Shown here in pieces: positions 1-5,522 of a DNA stretch of 10,103 bases. Within the stretch, counting starts at the first letter, position 1; every line of letters begins with the position of its first letter. The stretch is from Bacillota bacterium. Its GTDB lineage: Bacteria > Bacillota > Dethiobacteria > DTU022. The stretch is taken from the NCBI GenBank assembly GCA_012510305.1, contig JAAZIE010000334.1, positions 1 through 10,103 of the forward strand, written 5' to 3'. The notes under the pieces are model-generated. The model made no database searches and had not been told where the DNA came from. It saw only the letters and a list, made by a program, of their open reading frames with translations. A program made the position numbers and the translations under genes.

Positions 1-1812
1 CCCCTGCGCCAGCATCTCCTGCACCAGAACCCCCTCCAGGCGGGCACGGGGGTTGTAGCCTGCGGCTCGCTTGACGATCTGCGCGTAGCCTTCTTTTACC
101 GCGGCGGCGTCGCTCAAGCCCAGGAGCACCCCGCCTGCCTCGGTTTTATGAAGGATATCGGGCGACTCGATCTTCAAGACCACGGGGTAACCGATCGCTT
201 CCGCCGCCGCCGCCGCTTCTTCCGCGGAGCCGGCCAGCGTCTCCCTGGTCACCGGTATCCCGTAAGCCTCCAGGACCTTTTTCGCGCGAGACTCCGTGAG
301 AGTGCGGCGCCCTTTCCCGGTGGAGAGGGCGATGACCTCGCGGGCCTGCCGCCGCTCCGCTCCCGGCTGAACAAGGGGAAAAGGGGCCACGTTTTCCGCT
401 CTCGCGGCCCAGTCAGCCAGCTTGGACAGGGCCCACAGGCCGCTGGGCACATGCTCAATCACCGGCAACCCCGCCCGGATCATCTTCTCCTTCCCATCGA
501 TGGCGAAGTCCAGGCCGGTGGGCCAGGTAAAGATGACCAGCGGTTTTTTGACCTTGTAATAGACATCGATGATCTTGTCCACCGCTTCGGCCTGGGACAT
601 CTGCAGGTTATAAAAAAAAGCGCCCACGTCGACCCGGGGGTCCTCCATCACCGTGCTGATGGCCCGCTGGAACAGGTCCCCTTCCACAAAAAAAGCCGAG
701 GTCAGGTCCACCGGGTTGGCTACCGCCCCGTACGGCGGGAAAAATTCGCGCAGGCTCTGCTGTGTTTTTTCAGTGAGGCGGACCACATCCAGGCCGTAAT
801 CGGGACATTTGTCCGCCACCACCACCCCGCCGCCGCCGGAAATGGTGATTATCCCGATATTTTTGCCTGCCGGGATCCGCCCCGCAGCGTGCAGCAAAAC
901 CAGCGCGTTCATCTCTTCCACATCATCGGCGCGCACGGCGCCAAATTGTTTAAACACCCCGTCGTAAACGCGGTCTTCACCGACCAGGGCCCCCGTATGC
1001 GACGATGCCGCCGCCGCCCCGATCTCTGTGCGGCCCACTTTTTGAAAGGTCACCAGCTTGCGCCTTTTCAAAGCCTCGTGACAGGCTTGCATGAACAGGC
1101 GGCCATCCTGCGGCAAACCCTCAATGTAGCCGCCGATGAGCTTGACCTCTTCCCGCCCCACCAGGTAACCCAAAGCCTCGGCAAAGCTGACATCGGCTTC
1201 GTTGCCGGTACTGATAAAGTAATTGAAGCCCACCGAATTTTTCAGGACCATCTGGAAAATAATTGCACCGAGGCCGCCGCTCTGCGTAATGTAAGAGAGC
1301 GCCTCCGGGTAGTAAAGATCTTTGGGCTTGTCATGAAACATAAAGGTGGCCGCGCTGCCGGTATAATAATTGATCACCCCCAGGCAGTTGGGGCCGAGGA
1401 TACGCATACCCGAATCACGGGCCAGCTTCTTCATCTCCTCCTGAACCGCGCGCCCGCTTTCGTCCACTTCGGCAAACCCCGAGGTGAAGATTATCGCCGC
1501 TTTCACCCCTTTTTCCGCGCATTGATGCAGCGCTTCCATCGTCCCGGAGGCGGGAATACCGATGATCGCCAGGTCCACCTCTCCGGGGACATCGAGGATG
1601 GAGGGGTAACTTTTTCTAATGCCGATCTTTTCATGCTTGGGATTGATCGGGTAGACCTCTCCGCCGTACCCGAAGAGCTCCAAAAGGGTAACCGGGAGCC
1701 CGCTGGGCTTGATCATGTTGGCACTGGCCCCAATAATTGCAATTGAGTCCGGGTAAAAGAAGGGATCCAGCTCTTTCTGCAGATCGCGGTGCAAGTCTTG
1801 AACCGATTTCAT
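1..1812 (-). CDS. NDP-forming acyl-CoA synthetase (acetate--CoA ligase, ADP-forming, alpha-beta fusion), C-terminus cut by window edge
   Basis: This enzyme family converts an acyl-CoA plus ADP (or GDP) and phosphate to the free acid, CoA and ATP, or runs the reverse reaction, in the cytoplasm. My translation of the minus strand gives 604 uninterrupted codons running off the left edge; fusion proteins of this family are about 700 residues, so roughly the last 100 are missing. The order is a CoA-binding Rossmann domain (residues about 15-145, with SIAIIGAS and ILGPNCLG), two succinyl-CoA-ligase-like flavodoxin domains (about 165-480, with YITQSGGLG), and the start of an ATP-grasp domain (from about 504, with YPVVLKIESPDILHKTEAGG). 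The SSHTGAL motif retains the His (about residue 272) that is phosphorylated in this family, and the second candidate His lies in LHKTEAGG (about 555). The retained His favours a working synthetase over a Pat-type lysine acetyltransferase built on the same fold. The ATG at 1812 is chosen because an in-frame TGA lies 9 nt upstream. A GGGAGG site (1825-1830) lies about 12 nt away, a little far. The acyl substrate cannot be read from the sequence. Confidence 0.93.
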   Translation of the reverse strand, partial: MKSVQDLHRDLQKELDPFFYPDSIAIIGASANMIKPSGLPVTLLELFGYGGEVYPINPKHEKIGIRKSYPSILDVPGEVDLAIIGIPASGTMEALHQCAEKGVKAAIIFTSGFAEVDESGRAVQEEMKKLARDSGMRILGPNCLGVINYYTGSAATFMFHDKPKDLYYPEALSYITQSGGLGAIIFQMVLKNSVGFNYFISTGNEADVSFAEALGYLVGREEVKLIGGYIEGLPQDGRLFMQACHEALKRRKLVTFQKVGRTEIGAAAASSHTGALVGEDRVYDGVFKQFGAVRADDVEEMNALVLLHAAGRIPAGKNIGIITISGGGGVVVADKCPDYGLDVVRLTEKTQQSLREFFPPYGAVANPVDLTSAFFVEGDLFQRAISTVMEDPRVDVGAFFYNLQMSQAEAVDKIIDVYYKVKKPLVIFTWPTGLDFAIDGKEKMIRAGLPVIEHVPSGLWALSKLADWAARAENVAPFPLVQPGAERRQAREVIALSTGKGRRTLTESRAKKVLEAYGIPVTRETLAGSAEEAAAAAEAIGYPVVLKIESPDILHKTEAGGVLLGLSDAAAVKEGYAQIVKRAAGYNPRARLEGVLVQEMLAQG

Positions 1813-1868
1813 TTTAAATCATGACCTCCCCGGTAATTGAACTACTTCCTGGTTAACGATGAAAGAGT

Positions 1869-1874
1869 ATTATA
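1869..1874 (-). promoter_or_regulatory. candidate -10 box for the acyl-CoA synthetase gene
   Basis: The minus strand reads a perfect TATAAT here, about 57 nt upstream of the ATG at 1812. At 17-bp spacing the -35 position reads GGAATG, a poor match to TTGACA, and there is no TG extension. It is therefore weak on its own, or depends on an activator. One TAAAATG copy sits just upstream on the same strand (1879-1885). Confidence 0.35.
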
Positions 1875-2057
1875 TTAACATTTTACCCGATCATTCCGGT
1901 TTTGGATACCTATTTTGCGTAATATTGGCGTAAAATGGGGTCAGTAAGCATAATTAGGCTTAAAAATAGTACTTTGCTTTAAAATTAAAGGTGATGGAGC
2001 CGTGCGTACAGCCCTAAAATGTTAAATTTAGTTAAAATGGTCTATTAATAATGCGGT

Positions 2058-2068
2058 TATGCTATAAT
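2058..2068 (+). promoter_or_regulatory. extended -10 promoter of the PBP gene
   Basis: The plus strand reads TATGCTATAAT, an exact match to the extended -10 form TRTGNTATAAT used by Gram-positive housekeeping RNA polymerase. The -35 position (about 2040-2045) is poor, as is usual for extended -10 promoters. Transcription would begin near 2075, leaving a leader of about 38 nt before the TTG start at 2114. This placement also shows that an upstream ATG at 2051 cannot be the real start, because it would precede the transcript. Confidence 0.65.
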
Positions 2069-2083
2069 GTTTTTATTATAGCA
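2060..2083. repeat. perfect 9-bp inverted repeat over the -10 box (TGCTATAAT / ATTATAGCA)
   Basis: TGCTATAAT at 2060-2068 is mirrored exactly by ATTATAGCA at 2075-2083, with a 6-nt spacer GTTTTT. The left arm is the extended -10 of the PBP promoter, and the right arm reads as an equally good extended -10 (TGTGCTATAAT, 2085-2075) on the minus strand. It may be an operator that a repressor would bind over the start of transcription, or a pair of face-to-face promoters. The sequence does not say which. Confidence 0.7.
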
Positions 2084-2097
2084 CACCCTCGTGTGAG

Positions 2098-2103
2098 AGG
2101 AGG
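2098..2103 (+). promoter_or_regulatory. Shine-Dalgarno site deciding the TTG start of the PBP gene
   Basis: AGGAGG is followed 10 nt later by an in-frame TTG at 2114. In-frame alternatives upstream (ATG 2051, GTG 2093) lack such a site, and the ATG lies upstream of the predicted transcript start. Confidence 0.75.
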
Positions 2104-2113
2104 CGCTTGGAAA

Positions 2114-5100
2114 TTGGCTGAAAAGAAGATACCGTTAAGCGTTTCTCAAAAAAGCGCTGCTCAAACAAAAAAAGAGTACAGCATTGGCAGGCTCAAGCTC
2201 AGCCGGCAAACGATCAGAAGGACCGCTTTCTTTATTGCCATCCCCCTTGCCGTTGTGGCCCTGGTTTTTGCGGGGATCATGATCAGTTATCTTGCCGGTG
2301 CTCCGAAACTGGATCCGGCGGCGCTGGAAGCGGTGGAGGCATCGTACATTTTGGACCGCAAGGACCGCGAGGTGGTCCAGCTTCACGCCGCCGAGAACCG
2401 CATTGTCCTCTCCATCGATGAAATCCCGCAGCAGGTCCAGGAGGCTTTTATCGCCATCGAGGACGAACGCTTCAGAAAACACCGGGGTTTCGACACGCTC
2501 GGTTTGGGACGGGCCCTCCTGGTCAATATCCGCGAGCGCAGCTTCTCACAGGGCGCCAGTACCATCACCCAGCAGCTGATCCGCAACACCCTGCTCGGTC
2601 AAGAAAAAACGATCAAGCGCAAGGTGCAGGAGGTGTGGTTGGCGTTAAAGCTGGAGCGGATCAAGAGCAAGGACGAAATTTTGGAGATGTACCTGAACCG
2701 AATCTGCTTCGGCAACGCCATCTACGGCATCGAAGCCGCCTCCCAGGCCTATTTCAACAAAAGCGTGAGCAAGCTTGACCTTGCCGAAGCCGCGCTTTTG
2801 GCCGGGATTGTCCGTTCGCCGGCATACTACAATCCCTTTAACGATAAAGAGGCCGCGATGAGCCGAATGAAACTGGTCCTGGGAAACATGGAGCGGCTTA
2901 AATTAATCACCCGGGAGGAGCACGACCAGGCTGTGGCCAAAAAAATGAAATTTGCCAAGCCGACCACAGTTACTTATCCCCATCCCTACTTCATCGACTA
3001 CGTGATCCACCATGAACTGGTGGAGATCCTCGAAAATATGCCTGAATACAACACCCGGGAAACAGCCTACGAGGCGATCTACAACGGGGGCTTGAAAGTA
3101 TACACGACCATGGATCGAAAGTACCAAAAAAAGATGGAGAAAGTGATCAACCGGACCGATCTTTATCCACAAACCGATTATATTGATATGGAAAAACTGA
3201 AGAAGGCAGTCGATGACAACAACGGAAAAATGCCTTCCGGTTACCCCTACGCTTTCACTGATAACAAGAAGGGAATCCCCCAACCGCAGTCGGCCATGGT
3301 GCTGGTCGATCCCAAGGAGGGGCAGGTCTGGGCGCTGGGCGGCGGCAGGGAGTACAACAAAAACCGTAACGAGCTGCTGCGCTATCTCAGCCTGCGCCAG
3401 CCCGGCTCGGCGATTAAACCGATCATCAGCTACGGGCCCTCCTTCAACGAGGGTCTCCTGGGAGCAGGTTCAGTCCTCGACGACGCCCCCCTGGCCTTCC
3501 CCGGTTGGTGTCCGGAAAACGTGGACAGCTCCTTCTGGGGCTTGGTCACCGTGCGCCAGGCGCTGGCTCACTCCCGCAACGTGCCCGCTGTTAGAACGTA
3601 CCATGAGCATATCGGCCTGGAAAAAGGAGCGGAGATGGCCTACCAGATGGGGCTCTCCACGTACAATCCGCGGGAAGCAACGCCCGACACGAGCTGGGGG
3701 CTCGGTTCCCGCGAAGCAACCGCCCTCGATATGGCCCAGGCCTACAGTGTTTTGGCCAACAACGGTGTTAAAATGGAGCTGCACACGGTGCGGCGGATCG
3801 AAGACCGCCAGGGTGAAGTGATCTACGAGCACGCAGCCGACCCGGAGCAGGTGTTATCCCGCGAGGCCGCCTTTATCACCACAAACATTCTCCAGGACGT
3901 GGTTACCTCGACCACCGCCACCGGGCTCCTGGGACTGGGCCGGCCGCTGGCCGCCAAAACAGGAACCACGGACGATTTCCGTGATATCTACCTGGCCTCC
4001 TATACCCCCAACCTGGTCTGCACCTTCTGGATGGGCTTTGACATCAAGGAATCGGGGCAGATCCAGAACGGATGGCGCGTCTCTACGGGGATGGTCAAAG
4101 AACTTTTACGCGGGATTTTTGAAACCCTGCCCCAGGAAAGTTTCGCCCCGGCGCCCCCGGGCGTGGTCCAGGTAAAGGTCTGCACAAAGTCGGGCCTTTT
4201 GCCGGGCAAATACTGCGGCGATGCGGGAACCGTGCGGGCCGATTATTTCCTGCGGAGCCACGTGCCGCGTTTAACCTGCGATCAACACGTCGAGCTGGAG
4301 ATCTGCAAAGCCTCGAAGCTTTTGGCCGGCGAGTTCTGCCCCGAAGAGCAGGTGACCAAAAAAGTGTTTTTTGATCGTCCTGAGTTCATTGTCACCGATG
4401 GAAGGTGGAAGAGAGGCGCGGGCCGGGGGCCGCGTGACGCCAAAGAGGAGCCCCCCGAGGATCTTTGCGATGTGCATACGGAGCCGTCAGGCGAATTTAC
4501 CGCTTTCAACGCCTCCTCCCTGGGCAGCGGGCAGGTGGCGCTGAGCTGGCGCTACCGCGGCAGCGCCGTGAAAGAGTTCAAGCTTTACCGCCAGGAAAAG
4601 AACGGTAAAAGGCAGCTGATCAAAACCCTGGGTAGAAGTACCTTTGCCTATGTGGACGGACCGCTGCAGGATGGGGCCACTTATCTCTATACCATCTTTG
4701 CGATCAGCGAACAGGGAACCCGCTCTCAACCGCGGACGGTGGAGGTAACCGTGGGCGACGGCTCGGGCGAGCAAGCGTCTCCACAGAACCTGGAGGCGTA
4801 CTATCATCAGGTCAGCGACTACGTCAGGCTTGACTGGGAATGCAGTGGGGAGCCTGAAAAATTCATCATCTATCGCAATGGAGAGGAAATAGCCACGGTC
4901 CAATACTGGCAGCGCTCGTACAACGATAATGACCTGGATCCCGGGACTTACACGTACCATGTTACCGCAATTTCCCAGGGCGGCGAATCGAAGCCGAGCA
5001 ACAAGGTTGAGATCACCATAAATGGGAATAGCGGCCGCACCGGCAAAAACGAGAGCTACGCCCGGGCCCTGGGAGACCGGCTGCACCAGCTGCTGGCAGC

Positions 5101-5131
5101 CTGCTGGAGCAGTATCTGCCTCTTGTTTTAA
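2114..5131 (+). CDS. Class A penicillin-binding protein (PBP1A-type transglycosylase/transpeptidase) with two C-terminal Fn3 domains
   Basis: This bifunctional membrane enzyme polymerises lipid II into glycan strands and cross-links stem peptides on the outer face of the membrane. With the TTG start it has 1005 residues, long for the family because of its C-terminal additions. The order is a basic cytoplasmic tail, one membrane anchor (about 38-62), and a GT51 glycosyltransferase domain with EDERFRKHRG (catalytic Glu about 116), GASTITQQL and ILEMYLN. A penicillin-binding transpeptidase domain follows with SAIK (nucleophile Ser about 432), SRN (about 487) and KTGTT (about 615). All catalytic motifs are intact. 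After the transpeptidase come a cysteine-bearing duplicated segment (about 690-760), a charged linker, and two fibronectin type III-like repeats (about 796-880 and 889-969). The domain set resembles ponA/mrcA products, but orthology is not proved. The last 30 residues are unusual in being partly hydrophobic and Cys-containing. It is transcribed alone, away from the neighbouring synthetase, and ends at a strong terminator. Confidence 0.95.
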   Translation: MAEKKIPLSVSQKSAAQTKKEYSIGRLKLSRQTIRRTAFFIAIPLAVVALVFAGIMISYLAGAPKLDPAALEAVEASYILDRKDREVVQLHAAENRIVLSIDEIPQQVQEAFIAIEDERFRKHRGFDTLGLGRALLVNIRERSFSQGASTITQQLIRNTLLGQEKTIKRKVQEVWLALKLERIKSKDEILEMYLNRICFGNAIYGIEAASQAYFNKSVSKLDLAEAALLAGIVRSPAYYNPFNDKEAAMSRMKLVLGNMERLKLITREEHDQAVAKKMKFAKPTTVTYPHPYFIDYVIHHELVEILENMPEYNTRETAYEAIYNGGLKVYTTMDRKYQKKMEKVINRTDLYPQTDYIDMEKLKKAVDDNNGKMPSGYPYAFTDNKKGIPQPQSAMVLVDPKEGQVWALGGGREYNKNRNELLRYLSLRQPGSAIKPIISYGPSFNEGLLGAGSVLDDAPLAFPGWCPENVDSSFWGLVTVRQALAHSRNVPAVRTYHEHIGLEKGAEMAYQMGLSTYNPREATPDTSWGLGSREATALDMAQAYSVLANNGVKMELHTVRRIEDRQGEVIYEHAADPEQVLSREAAFITTNILQDVVTSTTATGLLGLGRPLAAKTGTTDDFRDIYLASYTPNLVCTFWMGFDIKESGQIQNGWRVSTGMVKELLRGIFETLPQESFAPAPPGVVQVKVCTKSGLLPGKYCGDAGTVRADYFLRSHVPRLTCDQHVELEICKASKLLAGEFCPEEQVTKKVFFDRPEFIVTDGRWKRGAGRGPRDAKEEPPEDLCDVHTEPSGEFTAFNASSLGSGQVALSWRYRGSAVKEFKLYRQEKNGKRQLIKTLGRSTFAYVDGPLQDGATYLYTIFAISEQGTRSQPRTVEVTVGDGSGEQASPQNLEAYYHQVSDYVRLDWECSGEPEKFIIYRNGEEIATVQYWQRSYNDNDLDPGTYTYHVTAISQGGESKPSNKVEITINGNSGRTGKNESYARALGDRLHQLLAACWSSICLLF

Positions 5132-5143
5132 CCGGTTAAAATT

Positions 5144-5184
5144 AAGGGGCAGACCGGTAAATCCAAGCCTGCCCCTTTTTGTTT
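5144..5184 (+). terminator. intrinsic terminator after the PBP gene
   Basis: AAGGGGCAG (5144-5152) pairs perfectly over 9 bp with CTGCCCCTT (5169-5177), with a 16-nt loop, and is followed by a T-rich run (TTTGTTTT). It starts 12 nt after the PBP stop codon. On the other strand the tract after the stem is only AATTTTAA, so it may act weakly on the convergent small gene that ends at 5198. Confidence 0.88.
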
Positions 5185-5197
5185 TCTTGCACCCCTT

Positions 5198-5467
5198 TTA
5201 CTGACGAACGCTCCAGCTGTACTCGCTTCCCCGCCGGCGGCAGAGACAGCTTCCCCCGGGCAGGGCAAAAAGGGCCCGGATAATCCTGGTGGAGGGCTGC
5301 TGGTAAGCGCCGCAGCTGCCGCCGAAAAGGCGCTCACCCTCTTTTTCCAGCTCCCGCCAGCGCCGGGGATACTCCATCCTGAACTCCTGCACCAGCTGCC
5401 CGGTGGTCTTGTAAACCCCGGGCTCCAGCAAGCTCAAAATCAGCTCTTCCAGGCTGCTGCTCTCCAA
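5198..5467 (-). CDS. small uncharacterised protein (89 aa), possible winged-helix fold
   Basis: I do not recognise this protein. The start is a TTG at 5467 with an ideal AGGAGG (5475-5480) exactly 7 nt upstream, which is strong evidence that it is translated. The 89 residues begin with an acidic helix (SSSLEELILSLLEPG). A likely helix-turn-helix portion follows (KTTGQLVQEF, then PRRWRELEKEGERLFG), then PSTRIIRALFALPG. A basic, Cys-containing end (CLCRRRGSEYSWSV) could form the beta wing of a winged-helix fold. Three cysteines are present. It lies 55 nt downstream of mutS2 on the same strand, so it is probably the last gene of that run; no clear terminator or strong promoter was seen in the gap. 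A nucleic-acid-binding or regulatory role is only inferred from the fold guess. Confidence 0.72.
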   Translation of the reverse strand: MESSSLEELILSLLEPGVYKTTGQLVQEFRMEYPRRWRELEKEGERLFGGSCGAYQQPSTRIIRALFALPGGSCLCRRRGSEYSWSVRQ

Positions 5468-5474
5468 AAAGATT

Positions 5475-5480
5475 CCTCCT
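5475..5480 (-). promoter_or_regulatory. Shine-Dalgarno site of the 89-aa gene
   Basis: The minus strand reads AGGAGG seven bases before the TTG at 5467. It is the main support for choosing a TTG start and for treating the short frame as a real gene. Confidence 0.75.
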
Positions 5481-5522
5481 GAACACCGGTTTTTTTATAT
5501 TGCGTCCGCCCCGGGTGATGGA

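Larger units (their letters stand above)
1813..2113. promoter_or_regulatory. AT-rich divergent intergenic control region
   Basis: About 300 bases separate the divergent acyl-CoA synthetase and PBP genes. The stretch is much more AT-rich than the surrounding coding DNA and has no convincing reading frame. It holds candidate -10 boxes on both strands, a perfect dyad at 2060-2083, and several copies of the heptamer TAAAATG in both orientations. The length and repeats suggest control by one or more DNA-binding proteins, but no operator of a known regulator was recognised. I see no riboswitch consensus. Confidence 0.7.

Noticed and set aside
148..1746. Long open frame of 532 codons on the plus strand
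   Set aside because: It is antisense to the acyl-CoA synthetase gene, whose minus-strand translation shows complete family motifs. The plus-strand product is Arg/His/Pro-rich with no recognisable domain.
1994..2017. Seven-codon leader-like frame (MEPCVQP) in the divergent region
   Set aside because: The AAAGGTG upstream is too close to the ATG, no promoter is obvious before it, and it shows no attenuator structure.
2051..2113. ATG at 2051 as start of the PBP gene
   Set aside because: The ATG lies upstream of the extended -10 box and of the predicted transcript start, has no Shine-Dalgarno site, and the added residues are unlike a PBP N-terminus. TTG 2114 has AGGAGG at good spacing.
5468..5522. 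Separate promoter or terminator between mutS2 and the 89-aa gene
   Set aside because: A minus-strand TATAAA is present but with no -35 match or TG extension, and the A-rich tract has no stem before it, so neither could be supported.
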